Below are positions 17,914 to 26,903 of a stretch of 64,000 nt of DNA, one piece after another. The notes under the pieces are model-generated. The model saw only the letters and a list, made by a program, of their open reading frames with translations, was not told where the DNA came from and made no database searches. The position numbers were made by a program, and so were the translations under genes. Every line of letters begins with the position of its first letter. Positions within the stretch are counted from its first letter, which is position 1. Origin of the DNA: Pseudomonas yangonensis (GTDB taxonomy: Bacteria; Pseudomonadota; Gammaproteobacteria; Pseudomonadales; Pseudomonadaceae). The DNA is taken from the NCBI RefSeq assembly GCF_009932725.1, contig NZ_BLJU01000011.1, positions 1 to 64,000 on the forward strand, in the 5' to 3' direction.

Positions 17914-20133
17914 TTATTTGCGCAACAGGCGCAGGCCGTTGAACACCACCATCAGGCTGACCCCCATGTCGGCGAACACCGCCATCCACATGGTCGCCTC
18001 ACCGGCCAGGGTCATGCCCAGGAAGATTGCCTTGATGCCCAGCGCCAGGACGATGTTCTGCAGCAGGATCGCGTGAGTCTGCCGGGAAAGGCGGACGAAT
18101 GCCGGAATCTTGCGCAGATCGTCGTCCATCAGTGCAACGTCGGCCGTTTCGATGGCGGTATCGGTGCCGGCGGCGCCCATGGCGAAACCGATCTCGGCCC
18201 TGGCCAGCGCCGGGGCATCGTTGATGCCATCGCCCACCATGCCGACCACCCTGCCGCGCGCCTGGCTCGCCTCGATCCAGGCCAGCTTGTCCGCTGGCAA
18301 GAGGTCGCCACGCGCTTCGTCGACACCGACCTGCTCGGCGATTGAGGCCGCAGTGTGGGCGTTGTCACCGGTCAGCATGCAGGTGCGCACGCCCAGCTCG
18401 TGCAGTTCGGCGACCGCCTCACGGCTGGTCTGGCGCACGGTGTCGGCCACGGCGAAGAGCATCAGTGCGCGCTGCTCGTCACACAACACCACCACGCTCT
18501 TGCCCTGGCGCTCCAAGGCCTCCAGACGCTTCTCCAGCTGCGCCGAGCAAAACCCGAGGTCTTCGACCAGACGGTGGTTGCCCAGATAAAGCAGCCTGCC
18601 GTCGATCCGCCCCTTGGTACCTCTTCCCGACAGCGCCTCGAAGTCGTCGACTTCGTGCAGAGCATGCCCCGTCTCCCGGGCATGCAGGGCCAACGCCCTG
18701 GATACCGGGTGGTCGGAGCGCGCCGCCAGGCTCGCCGCCCAGATGGCATGCGCCGGTTCGTCCACCTCCAGCAGGTGGAGGCTGTCGGTCTGCACCGGCT
18801 TGCCGTGGGTCAGGGTACCGGTCTTGTCCAGCGCCAGCAGCGCCAGGTGGCGGCCATTCTCCAGATACACGCCGCCCTTGATCAGGATGCCCTTGCGCGC
18901 CGCAGCAGCCAGGCCGCTGACGATGGTCACCGGGGTGGAAATCACCAGCGCACAGGGGCAAGCCACCACCAACAGCACCAGGGCACGATAGATCCAGTCG
19001 AGCCAGGCGCCGCCGAGGAACAGCGGCGGCAGAACGGCGACTGCGAGGGCGAAGACGAAGACCGTCGGCGTGTAGATGCGCGAGAAACGGTCGACGAAGC
19101 GCTGGGTCGGAGCACGCGAGCCCTGCGCCTCTTCCACCGCATGGATGATGCGCGCCAGGGTGGTGTCGCGCGCCGCGGCGGTCACGCGGAACTCCAGCGA
19201 ACCTGCCTCGTTGATGGTGCCGGCGAAAACCGCGTCACCGGCACGCTTTTCCACCGGCAGGCTTTCCCCGGTGATGGGCGCCTGGTTGACGGTCGAACTG
19301 CCGCCCACCACCTCGCCATCGAGGCTTATACGCTCGCCCGGACGAACGCGCACCACGGCGCCGAGGGCGATGGCCTGCACGTCGATTTCCTGCCAGCTGC
19401 CGTCGGTCTGCCTGACCGTGGCGCGCGGCGGCGCCAGGTCCATCAGGCCGCGGATGGCATTGCGTGCCCGATCCAGCGAGCGCGTCTCGATCAACTCGGC
19501 CAGGGTGAACAGCACCATCACCATCGCCGCCTCAGGCCACTGGCCGATCAGCACAGCACCGGTCACGGCGATACTCATCAGGGCATTGATATTGAGGTTG
19601 CGGTTCTTCAGGGCTATCCAGCCCTTCTTATAGGTATTCAGCCCACACAGGCCGATGGCGGCGAGCGCCAGCATGGCCACCAGCCAATCCGGCCCGAGCG
19701 CAGCGAAATGCACCACCTCCGAAGCGCTCGCCACGACACCGGCCAGCGCCAGCGGCCACCAGCGTTTCTGCACCGGCGCGGCAGCTGGCTGTTGCGCGGT
19801 GCTTTCATCCTCCACCTGCGGGGTAAAGCCCAGCGCCCGGATCGCGGGCACGACCTGAGCCAACGCGTCTTCGTCATGGCTGACGGTGAGCACACGCTGC
19901 AGCAGATTGAATTGCAGACCTGCCACGCCAGGCAGGCGGCCCAGCGCGTCGCGGATCAGGCGCTCTTCCGTCGGGCAGTCCATCTGCTCAATGTGAATGC
20001 GCGTGGTGCGCGCTCCCGTCAGCTCACCCGCGGTCGGGTGCTGAACGGCATCCTGATCTTGCCCGACGGGCTCGTGATCAAGCGTGTGGCAAGCAGGTGG
20101 CTGTTGGCGCGAGTGGTCGCAGCAGCGGCTCAT
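17914..20133 (-). CDS. cadA: Zn/Cd/Pb-exporting P1B-type ATPase
   Basis: 739 aa. It pumps divalent soft metals out of the cytoplasm. The N-terminal ~35 residues are Cys/His-rich (MSRCCDHSRQQ, CHTLDHEP). A heavy-metal domain (~40-110) carries the variant MDCPTEE instead of CxxC, as in many pseudomonad CadA proteins. Then come membrane helices, the actuator motif TGES, the ion-site CPC in VACPCALVIS, the phosphorylation motif DKTGTLTHGKP, HP in SDHPVSRA, and the hinge GDGINDAPALA. The P1B-2 type fits Zn2+/Cd2+/Pb2+ rather than copper. It is divergent from cadR, whose operator lies between them. Confidence 0.93.
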   Translation of the reverse strand: MSRCCDHSRQQPPACHTLDHEPVGQDQDAVQHPTAGELTGARTTRIHIEQMDCPTEERLIRDALGRLPGVAGLQFNLLQRVLTVSHDEDALAQVVPAIRALGFTPQVEDESTAQQPAAAPVQKRWWPLALAGVVASASEVVHFAALGPDWLVAMLALAAIGLCGLNTYKKGWIALKNRNLNINALMSIAVTGAVLIGQWPEAAMVMVLFTLAELIETRSLDRARNAIRGLMDLAPPRATVRQTDGSWQEIDVQAIALGAVVRVRPGERISLDGEVVGGSSTVNQAPITGESLPVEKRAGDAVFAGTINEAGSLEFRVTAAARDTTLARIIHAVEEAQGSRAPTQRFVDRFSRIYTPTVFVFALAVAVLPPLFLGGAWLDWIYRALVLLVVACPCALVISTPVTIVSGLAAAARKGILIKGGVYLENGRHLALLALDKTGTLTHGKPVQTDSLHLLEVDEPAHAIWAASLAARSDHPVSRALALHARETGHALHEVDDFEALSGRGTKGRIDGRLLYLGNHRLVEDLGFCSAQLEKRLEALERQGKSVVVLCDEQRALMLFAVADTVRQTSREAVAELHELGVRTCMLTGDNAHTAASIAEQVGVDEARGDLLPADKLAWIEASQARGRVVGMVGDGINDAPALARAEIGFAMGAAGTDTAIETADVALMDDDLRKIPAFVRLSRQTHAILLQNIVLALGIKAIFLGMTLAGEATMWMAVFADMGVSLMVVFNGLRLLRK

Positions 20134-20169
20134 GGCAAGTCTCCATCAGGTCTGTGTTGCGCAGTACAC

Positions 20170-20190
20170 ACCCTGTAGTCACTATAGGGT
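20170..20190. promoter_or_regulatory. CadR operator, MerR-family palindrome
   Basis: A 21-bp near-perfect dyad, arms ACCCTGTAG and CTATAGGGT around TCA, lies between cadA and cadR, 21 bp before the cadR ATG. It is the CadR/PbrR box type (ACCCTATAG...CTACAGGGT in P. putida). The long MerR-type spacer lets the bound regulator twist the promoter when metal binds, controlling cadA and cadR together. Confidence 0.85.
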
Positions 20191-20211
20191 CAAGCACTTG
20201 GAGGAGATCGC

Positions 20212-20664
20212 ATGAAAATCGGCGAATTGGCGAAAAAGGCGGGCTGCCAGGTGGAAACCGTGCGCTACTACGAGCGTGAGGGCCTGCTACCGGCGCCAGC
20301 CCGCACCGAGGGCAATTACCGCCTGTACGGCAACGAACACCTGGAGCGCCTGGTATTCATCCGCAATTGCCGCACGCTGGATATGACCCTGGAGGAGATC
20401 CAGCGACTGCTGGCCCTGCGCGATCTGCCCCACGAAAGCTGCGCCGGCATCAACAGCCTGGTGGACGAACATATCGAACACGTGGAGGCGCGCATCACCA
20501 GCCTCATGGCGCTGCGCGACCAGTTGAGCGAACTGCGTGATCGCTGCAAACGCCCGCAGGAGGCGGAGGACTGCGGCATCCTGCGCCAGCTCAATGTCAG
20601 CGGCGGCGTGCAGCCGTTACCCGATGATGGGCATACTCATGTCGGCAAGAGCCACTCGCACTAG
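20212..20664 (+). CDS. cadR: MerR-family cadmium/zinc-responsive regulator
   Basis: 150 aa with GGAGGAGATCGC before the ATG. N-terminal winged helix MKIGELAKKAGCQVETVRYY, then a dimerisation coiled coil (~80-118). Candidate metal ligands are Cys77, Cys112 and Cys121 and the His-rich tail (DDGHTHVGKSHSH), the arrangement known for CadR, with Cys77/Cys112 forming the main site. It activates the divergent cadA through the operator at 20170-20190. PbrR-type lead sensing cannot be excluded. Confidence 0.92.
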   Translation: MKIGELAKKAGCQVETVRYYEREGLLPAPARTEGNYRLYGNEHLERLVFIRNCRTLDMTLEEIQRLLALRDLPHESCAGINSLVDEHIEHVEARITSLMALRDQLSELRDRCKRPQEAEDCGILRQLNVSGGVQPLPDDGHTHVGKSHSH

Positions 20665-20674
20665 CAGGCCGCGC

Positions 20675-21586
20675 CTACTGCGGCTTGCGGAAGACATAGA
20701 ACAGATTCGGCTCGCTGATCAGGTAGAGGTTGCCCTCATCGTCTGTCGCCACACCCTCGGCCTGCGGCACGCTGCGTTGCAGACCATGCTGGCCGCGCAG
20801 CAGGGACAGGGTGCTGATCGGTTTGCCCTCGGCGTTCAGCTCGATGACCAGACGTGATTCGTCCGAAAGCGCCAGCAGATGGCCAGTCGCCGTATCGAAA
20901 TCGAGGCTGGAGAGGTCGCGTACGAACAGGCGGGCATCACGCTTGGGATCGGTATTGACCTGCAGCGCCAGCGGCTTGCTGTCGTCGATATGAGGGAAAC
21001 CGAGCACTTCGAAGATGCGTACCGGATCGCGCTCCTTGGCCACCAGCAGACGCTCGTTGGCGGCGTCATAGGCCAGCCCCTCGAAGCCCTTGTTACCGTT
21101 ACGGCCGATGCCCAAAGAGAGCTGCTGAAAGTCGCCGGCGGCCAGCACGCGGGTGGCGTCATCGATGCGAACCTTGACCAGGCGCTGTTCACGCTCGTCG
21201 GCAATCACATAGGTGCCGGGCGATACGTATTCGATGGCCTCGGGGTCACCGAAACCTTCGAGATCGATGGTGCGCAGCAGGTCGCCCTGCAGGCTCAGCT
21301 CGATCACTCTGGCCGGTTTGTTAGTGACACTGAAAAGGCTGCGCCGGTCGGGATCGTAGGTCAGCGCGGAAACATCGCTGATATCGGCCATGGGCTTGGC
21401 CTCGATCTCCACGCGGTAGTCACCCAACCATAGCGATTGTTCGCGCCACTGCTCACCATGCTGCCATTCCTGTACAGAGAACCAGGCACGTTCGAACAGC
21501 CGATACTGCTGACCGAGAACAACGCCGAGCAACATGACGACGCACAGCAGATACAGCCAGGGGTTGATGGAAAGCAGACGACGCAT
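20675..21586 (-). CDS. SdiA-regulated-type beta-propeller protein (YjiK-like), copy 1
   Basis: 303 aa. One N-terminal membrane anchor (~7-26) is followed by a periplasmic propeller-like domain with repeated blades: VSALTYDPDRRSLFSVTN, GFEGLAYDAANERLLVAKE, SSLDFDTATGHLLALSDES, and EGVATDDEGNLYLISEPNLFYVF. These phrases are the hallmarks of the SdiA-regulated (PF06977) family, whose role is not established. A paralogue with the same blades lies at 22106-23032, with a BOF protein between them on the same strand. Confidence 0.82.
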   Translation of the reverse strand: MRRLLSINPWLYLLCVVMLLGVVLGQQYRLFERAWFSVQEWQHGEQWREQSLWLGDYRVEIEAKPMADISDVSALTYDPDRRSLFSVTNKPARVIELSLQGDLLRTIDLEGFGDPEAIEYVSPGTYVIADEREQRLVKVRIDDATRVLAAGDFQQLSLGIGRNGNKGFEGLAYDAANERLLVAKERDPVRIFEVLGFPHIDDSKPLALQVNTDPKRDARLFVRDLSSLDFDTATGHLLALSDESRLVIELNAEGKPISTLSLLRGQHGLQRSVPQAEGVATDDEGNLYLISEPNLFYVFRKPQ

Positions 21587-21614
21587 GACGAATTTCTCTG
21601 ACTGGCACAGAAAA

Positions 21615-21641
21615 GCCCGCCACGGACTTCACGTGGCGGGC
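21615..21641 (-). terminator. terminator of the BOF protein gene
   Basis: Stem GCCCGCCACG / CGTGGCGGGC with a 7-base loop; on the minus strand it is followed by TTTTCTG. It lies 17 bp downstream of the BOF gene stop, before SdiA-regulated copy 1. Confidence 0.8.
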
Positions 21642-21657
21642 GTGCGGGGAATTGCGA

Positions 21658-22005
21658 TCAGTTGATCAGCTCGACGCGATCCACATCGATCTCGCGGCTG
21701 TTGAAGTCCTTGTCGACTTCGCCGGTCAGACGCACCTTGGCGTTTTCCGAGACTTTCTGGGCCGGCCAGTCTTCGTCATCGATTTCCACCTGGATGGTGC
21801 CGGTGGCGTCCTTGAACTCGTAGAGTTCGTCCTGCAGACGCTTGACGATCTGGCCTTCCAGTACCACGTGGGTATCGTCGGCAGCTTCCAGTGCCGCAGA
21901 GACGGTGGTGACCTGCGGGGTGGCGCCCGGGCCGGTGTAGCCGGTGGCGAAAGCGGCGGTGCTGAGCAGCGGCAGAACCATCAGAGCGAGAGCGGTACGT
22001 TTCAT
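21658..22005 (-). CDS. YgiW/YdeI-type BOF (OB-fold) periplasmic stress protein
   Basis: 115 aa. Signal peptide MKRTALALMVLPLLSTAAFA (1-20), then the BOF OB-fold: TVSAALEAADDTHVVLEGQIV, DELYEFKDATGTIQVEIDDEDW and KVRLTGEVDKDFNSREIDVDRV. This family (YgiW, YdeI, VisP) is periplasmic and linked to oxidative, cadmium and peptide stress tolerance. It has its own terminator and sits between two SdiA-regulated paralogues. Confidence 0.9.
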   Translation of the reverse strand: MKRTALALMVLPLLSTAAFATGYTGPGATPQVTTVSAALEAADDTHVVLEGQIVKRLQDELYEFKDATGTIQVEIDDEDWPAQKVSENAKVRLTGEVDKDFNSREIDVDRVELIN

Positions 22006-22105
22006 GGCGTGAACCTCGTTGTTCGTAAGTGACGGGGTCAGATTAATGCCACTAGCTGAAGCCAGACTGAATCGTCGCTTAAGCCAAGCTGAACGCTTAC
22101 GGCGC

Positions 22106-23032
22106 TCAGCCGGCCTTCGGCGCCGGCTTGCTGAACACGTAGAACAGATTGGGCTCGGCGACGATATAGATGTTGCCCTCGTCGTCCATGGCCACGCCCT
22201 CTGCCTGCTCGATGCCCCGATCCAGGCCGTTGAGGCCGCCGCTGAGGCTGAGAAAGCTGACCGGGTTTCCAGCCCGATCGAGTTCGAGCAGCATCCGTGA
22301 CTCGTCGGACAGCACCAGCAGGTGGCCGGTGCGCTCGTCGACGCTGAGCGAGGAAATATCGCGCAGCCCCGGGTTGCCGGCCATCAGCGGCTGCAGCGCG
22401 CCGGCAGAACCGTCCTCGCCAGGGAAGGGCAAGCTGAACAGCCCCAGCGGAGCGCGCTCCTTGCCCAGCAGCAGGCTGTGGCTGCGCGAATCCCACCCCA
22501 GGCCTTCGAAGCCCTTGTTGCCGGCTTCGGCGAAACCCAGATCGAATCCCTGAAAGTCAGCGGCGTCGAGTTCGAGGTCATCGTTCCCCAGGGTGAAGGT
22601 GGTGAGCTGGCGGCGGCGTTCGTCGACGATGGCCATGCGGCCGTTGTCCATCATTTCCACGCCTTCCGGGTCGGCGAAACCCTTGAGTTCGATACGGCGC
22701 AGAACCTCGCCTTCACGCGACAGTTCCACCAGCAGCGGATTCTTGCCGGTGACGGTGAACAGCGTACCGGTGGCCGGGTTGTAGGTCAGGCCCGAGGTTT
22801 CATCCTCTTCCAGACCATCGAGTGCCTTGGCCTGGATCACCGCGCGGTAGCCCGGCAACCAGACACTGGCCAGGCGGTCGACCAGCGGAGTGGAGCGTTC
22901 CTGCAGCCAGAGCTGGGCACGATCATCCCAATGCTGGGTCTGCGCCACCGCGCTCAGGGCGATGACTGTCAGGCCTGAAAGCCAGTAGCGGGGGCGGCGG
23001 ATCTTCTGAAGGAGAGCGGACATCGGCGACAA
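22106..23032 (-). CDS. SdiA-regulated-type beta-propeller protein (YjiK-like), copy 2
   Basis: 308 aa paralogue of the 20675-21586 product: anchor at ~14-32, then blades TSGLTYNPATGTLFTVTG, GFEGLGWDSRSHSLLLGKE, SSLSVDERTGHLLVLSDES, EGVAMDDEGNIYIVAEPNLFYVF. Blade order, length and C-terminus match copy 1, so the two arose by duplication. Domain family PF06977; biochemical function unknown, periplasmic location inferred from the anchor. Confidence 0.82.
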   Translation of the reverse strand: MSPMSALLQKIRRPRYWLSGLTVIALSAVAQTQHWDDRAQLWLQERSTPLVDRLASVWLPGYRAVIQAKALDGLEEDETSGLTYNPATGTLFTVTGKNPLLVELSREGEVLRRIELKGFADPEGVEMMDNGRMAIVDERRRQLTTFTLGNDDLELDAADFQGFDLGFAEAGNKGFEGLGWDSRSHSLLLGKERAPLGLFSLPFPGEDGSAGALQPLMAGNPGLRDISSLSVDERTGHLLVLSDESRMLLELDRAGNPVSFLSLSGGLNGLDRGIEQAEGVAMDDEGNIYIVAEPNLFYVFSKPAPKAG

Positions 23033-23136
23033 CTCGACTGCTTAACAGCGATCAGACATCCGCTGTCCAGGGGAGTTCCGCCGCCCAACGGGCGACGGCT
23101 GGCTTCAACCCCGAGCGAGGCTGAGCGGGACGACGC

Positions 23137-23802
23137 TTATAGCACGCGACTGGTGAAGCGACTATGACCGACCAGCTCCAGCACCAGCTCATCGCCCTTG
23201 TTCAGCGCGCCGACACCGACTGGCGTGCCGGTGAGGATCACATCGCCCGGCTGCAGAGCGAAATGCCCAGCCATGTGCTGGATCATGCCGAGGATCGGGT
23301 TGAGCATGTCGCGGCTGTTGCCGTCCTGGCGGGTTTCGCCATTGATCACCAGGCGAATGCCGATGTCAGCCAGGTCCTCGATGGCATCGCCCGGCACGAA
23401 GGGCGCCAGCACGCAGGCGCCGTCGAAGCTCTTGGCGATCTCCCAGGGGTAGCCCTTCTCCTTGAGCTTGGCCTGCACATCGCGCAGGGTCAGGTCCAGT
23501 GCCGGGGCGAAGCCGCTGATGGCATCGCGCACTTCCTCGGCATCGGGCGTCTTCGAAAGTGGCTTGCCGATCAGCACGGCAATTTCGGCCTCGTAATGCA
23601 CCGCGCCGCGATCGTCAGGGATGCTGAAACCACCATCGAGCGGCACCACGCATGAGCCTGGCTTGATGAACAGCAGCGGCTCGCTGGGCACCGGATTGTT
23701 CAGCTCCTTGGCGTGTTCGGCGTAGTTGCGGCCGATGCAGACGACCTTGCCGAGCGGGAAGTGGACGGTGGTACCGTCGACATACTGGTGCTGATAGCTC
23801 AT
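23137..23802 (-). CDS. fumarylacetoacetate hydrolase-family protein (acylpyruvase-like)
   Basis: 221 aa from the ATG at 23802 (MSYQHQYVDG). FAH fold: VCIGRNYAEHAKEL, a metal-site Glu pair in HYEAEIAVLIG, KSFDGACVLAPF and ILTGTPVGVG. The short form resembles bacterial YcgM/FAHD1-type acylpyruvases or oxaloacetate decarboxylases. The frame upstream to 24411 is antisense to the next gene. It is encoded just after the D2HGDH gene, separated by a terminator. Confidence 0.85.
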   Translation of the reverse strand: MSYQHQYVDGTTVHFPLGKVVCIGRNYAEHAKELNNPVPSEPLLFIKPGSCVVPLDGGFSIPDDRGAVHYEAEIAVLIGKPLSKTPDAEEVRDAISGFAPALDLTLRDVQAKLKEKGYPWEIAKSFDGACVLAPFVPGDAIEDLADIGIRLVINGETRQDGNSRDMLNPILGMIQHMAGHFALQPGDVILTGTPVGVGALNKGDELVLELVGHSRFTSRVL

Positions 23803-23887
23803 CACCGACTCCTGTGTTGTTCGTATTGTGGGCATCGCGGCTTGTGGCCGGTGCCGTACCTTAACCGACAAGGGGCCGGATACGAAA

Positions 23888-23909
23888 ACGCCCGCTGTCA
23901 GGCGGGCGT
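23888..23909 (-). terminator. terminator after the D2HGDH gene
   Basis: Stem ACGCCCGC / GCGGGCGT with a TGTCAG-type loop; on the minus strand it is followed by TTTTCG. It lies 6 bp past the D2HGDH stop. Confidence 0.8.
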
Positions 23910-23915
23910 CTGGGC

Positions 23916-25307
23916 TCAGGCGAAGATCTTGCCGGGGTTCATGATCCCGTTGGGATCGAAAACCGCCTTGATTGCCTTCATATAGGCGATCTCGGCCGGC
24001 GAGCGGCTGTATTGCAGGTAGTCGCGCTTGGTCATGCCGACGCCGTGCTCGGCGCTGATCGAACCGTTGTATTTCTCGACGATCTCGAACACCCACTTGT
24101 TGACCACCGCGCACTTGGCGAAGAAGTCTTCCCTGGCCAGCGCTTCGGGCTTGAGAATGTTCAAGTGCAGGTTGCCGTCGCCGATGTGGCCGTACCAGAG
24201 CACGTCGAAGTCCGGGTAGTTGGCCGAAACGATATCGTCGATGTCCTTGAGGAAGGCCGGCACCTGGCCGACGGTGACGGAGATGTCGTTCTTGTAAGGC
24301 GTCCAGTGGCTGATGGTCTCGGAGATGTACTCGCGCAGCTTCCACAGGTTTTCCAGCTGCTGCTGGCTCTGGCTCATCACGCCATCGAGCACCCAGCCCT
24401 GCTCGACGCAATGCTCGAAGGTCGCCAGGGCTTCGTTGGCCACGTCTTCGTTGAGCGCCTCGAATTCCAGCAATGCGTAGAACGGCGTGCGGCTCTCGAA
24501 CGGCGCCGGCACATCGCCACGGCCGAGGATCTTTTCCAGGCAGCGGTCGGAGAAGAACTCGAAGGCGGTCAGGTCGAGCTTGCCCTGGAAGGCATGCAGC
24601 ACCGGCATGATCGAATCGAAATCCGGCGTGCCGAGCACCATCGCGGTGAGGTTCTTCGGCGCGCGTTCCAAGCGCATGGTGGCTTCAACAACGAAGCCGA
24701 GTGTACCTTCGGCACCGATGAACAGCTGGCGCAGGTCGTAGCCGGTGGCGTTCTTGATCAGGTCGCGGTTCAGTTCCAGCAGCTCACCAGTGCCGGTGAC
24801 CACCTTCAGGCCAGCGACCCAGTTACGGGTCATCCCGTAGCGAATCACCTTGATCCCGCCGGCATTGGTGCCGATATTGCCGCCAAGCTGACTGGAGCCC
24901 GAGGATGCAAAGTCAACCGGGTAGTACAGGCCCTTCTCTTCGGCGAACATCTGCAACTGCTTGGTCACCACCCCCGGCTGGCAGACCACGGTGCGGTCGT
25001 ATTCGTTGAATTCGACGATGCGATTCATGTAGTCGAACGACACCACCACCTCGCCATTGGCTGCCACCGCAGCGGCGGACAGGCCGGTACGGCCGCCCGA
25101 CGGCACCAGGGCGATCTGGTGCTGGTTGGCCCAGCGTACGATGGCCTGTACCTGCTCGGTAGTCTTGGGGAAGACGATGGCCGAAGGCGCCGGGGCGAAT
25201 TGCTTGGTCCAGTCCTTGCCGTAGGTTTCCAGGGAATCGGCATCGGTCAGCACCTTGCCGGGCTCAACCAGGGTCTTCAGCTCTTCGATCTGGGCGGGGG
25301 TGGTCAT
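23916..25307 (-). CDS. FAD-linked D-2-hydroxyglutarate dehydrogenase
   Basis: 463 aa. FAD-binding PCMH domain (~40-220) with VPSGGRTGLSAAAVA and SSGSSQLGGNIGTNAGG, then the linked oxidase C-terminal domain with YGHIGDGNLHLNI (metal and substrate His) and SAEHGVGMTKRDYL. It oxidises D-2-hydroxyglutarate to 2-oxoglutarate. In P. stutzeri this enzyme is coupled to SerA, which makes D-2-hydroxyglutarate while oxidising 3-phosphoglycerate. The divergent arrangement with serA here is the same as PAO1 PA0317/PA0316. D-lactate dehydrogenase is the alternative within the family. Confidence 0.88.
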   Translation of the reverse strand: MTTPAQIEELKTLVEPGKVLTDADSLETYGKDWTKQFAPAPSAIVFPKTTEQVQAIVRWANQHQIALVPSGGRTGLSAAAVAANGEVVVSFDYMNRIVEFNEYDRTVVCQPGVVTKQLQMFAEEKGLYYPVDFASSGSSQLGGNIGTNAGGIKVIRYGMTRNWVAGLKVVTGTGELLELNRDLIKNATGYDLRQLFIGAEGTLGFVVEATMRLERAPKNLTAMVLGTPDFDSIMPVLHAFQGKLDLTAFEFFSDRCLEKILGRGDVPAPFESRTPFYALLEFEALNEDVANEALATFEHCVEQGWVLDGVMSQSQQQLENLWKLREYISETISHWTPYKNDISVTVGQVPAFLKDIDDIVSANYPDFDVLWYGHIGDGNLHLNILKPEALAREDFFAKCAVVNKWVFEIVEKYNGSISAEHGVGMTKRDYLQYSRSPAEIAYMKAIKAVFDPNGIMNPGKIFA

Positions 25308-25367
25308 CTATGAAACTCTCAAAGGATTCATGGTCGCCCTGAGAACCATTCAGGTCGCAACCGAGCA

Positions 25368-25395
25368 TTGAAAAAGGCGAACATGCTAGCATACG
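25368..25395 (+). promoter_or_regulatory. possible serA promoter
   Basis: TTGAAA at 25368-25373 and CATACG at 25390-25395, spaced 16 bp, in the divergent gap between the D2HGDH gene and serA. The -10 is weak, so this is tentative. Confidence 0.3.
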
Positions 25396-25489
25396 CACCC
25401 CGTGAATCGAGCCATGCGGTGATCTACGGGCGCTGGCTGAGTTTCTCGGCCCTTCCCTGACATTATTCTGTGGGACAACAGGTACTCCG

Positions 25490-26719
25490 ATGAGCAAGAC
25501 CTCTCTCGACAAGAGCAAGATCAAGTTCCTTCTTCTCGAAGGCGTTCACCAGAACGCCGTGGACACGCTGAAGGCCGCCGGTTACACCAACATCGAGTAC
25601 CTCAAGACCGCGCTGTCGGGCGAGGAGCTGAAAGAGAAGATCGCCGATGCCCACTTCATCGGCATCCGCTCGCGCACCCAACTGACCGCCGAAGTGTTCG
25701 ACTGCGCGAAGAAGCTGGTCGCCGTCGGCTGCTTCTGCATCGGCACCAACCAAGTCGACCTGGACGCCGCCCGCGAACGCGGCATCGCCGTGTTCAACGC
25801 GCCTTACTCCAACACCCGTTCGGTGGCCGAACTGGTACTGGCCCAAGCCATCCTGCTGCTGCGCGGCATTCCCGAGAAGAACGCCTCCTGCCACCGTGGC
25901 GGCTGGATCAAATCGGCGGCCAACTCCTTCGAGATCCGCGGCAAGAAGCTGGGCATCATCGGCTACGGTTCCATCGGCACCCAGCTATCGGTACTGGCCG
26001 AAGCCATGGGCATGCAGGTGTTTTTCTACGACACCGTGACCAAGCTGCCGCTGGGCAATGCCACGCAGATCGGTGACCTGCACGAGCTGCTCGGCCTGTG
26101 CGACATCGTCTCGCTGCACGTGCCGGAGCTGCCGTCCACCCAGTGGATGATCGGCGAGAAGGAAATCCGCGCGATGAAGAAGGGCGGCATCCTGATCAAC
26201 GCCGCTCGCGGCACAGTGGTCGAACTGGACCACCTGGCCCAGGCGATCAAGGACGAGCACCTGATCGGTGCTGCCATCGACGTGTTCCCGGTCGAGCCCA
26301 AGTCCAACGACGAAGAGTTCGAGAGCCCGCTGCGCGGCCTGGACCGCGTGATCCTGACCCCGCACATCGGCGGCTCCACTGCCGAAGCGCAGGCCAACAT
26401 CGGCCTGGAAGTCGCCGAGAAGCTGGTCAAGTACAGCGACAACGGCACTTCCGTGTCCTCGGTCAACTTCCCCGAAGTGGCGCTGCCTGCGCATGCCGGG
26501 AAGCACCGTCTGCTGCACATCCACGCCAACATCCCGGGCGTGATGAGCGAGATCAACAAGGTGTTCGCCGACAACGGCATCAACATCTCCGGCCAGTTCC
26601 TGCAGACCAACGACAAGGTCGGCTACGTGGTGATCGACGTCGACGCCGACTACTCCGACCTGGCGCTGGAGAAACTGCAGCAGGTCAACGGCACCATCCG
26701 CAGCCGCGTGCTGTTCTAA
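25490..26719 (+). CDS. serA: D-3-phosphoglycerate dehydrogenase
   Basis: 409 aa, close to E. coli SerA (410). It catalyses the first step of serine synthesis. NAD site: GIIGYGSIGTQLSVLAEAM. Catalytic features include the Arg in NAARGTVV, Glu downstream and His in TPHIGGSTAEAQ. The C-terminal ~75 residues form an ACT domain (HIHANIPGVMSEINKVF) that binds serine for feedback inhibition. Divergent from the D2HGDH gene that recycles its side product. Confidence 0.97.
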   Translation: MSKTSLDKSKIKFLLLEGVHQNAVDTLKAAGYTNIEYLKTALSGEELKEKIADAHFIGIRSRTQLTAEVFDCAKKLVAVGCFCIGTNQVDLDAARERGIAVFNAPYSNTRSVAELVLAQAILLLRGIPEKNASCHRGGWIKSAANSFEIRGKKLGIIGYGSIGTQLSVLAEAMGMQVFFYDTVTKLPLGNATQIGDLHELLGLCDIVSLHVPELPSTQWMIGEKEIRAMKKGGILINAARGTVVELDHLAQAIKDEHLIGAAIDVFPVEPKSNDEEFESPLRGLDRVILTPHIGGSTAEAQANIGLEVAEKLVKYSDNGTSVSSVNFPEVALPAHAGKHRLLHIHANIPGVMSEINKVFADNGINISGQFLQTNDKVGYVVIDVDADYSDLALEKLQQVNGTIRSRVLF

Positions 26720-26857
26720 GCCGGAGCTGCTGCGCGCCGGCGATACGGCGTTGGGAACGACTTCGGAGATGCTCATTTACTGACGTAAACTCCGCTCTCC
26801 TCGGTCGCGCCCGCCTTGTCTCGCTCTAGCTCGCGAGCCCCGGAAGTATGTAGAAAT

Positions 26858-26888
26858 GAAAAAAGGGAGACCTTGGTCTCCCTTTTTT
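26858..26888. terminator. bidirectional terminator serA / DUF523
   Basis: AAAGGGAGACC TT GGTCTCCCTTT with runs of A before and T after: a stem flanked by U-tracts in both directions. It lies between the convergent serA and DUF523 genes. Confidence 0.9.
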
Positions 26889-26903
26889 GCGCCTGCCTGC
26901 CGC

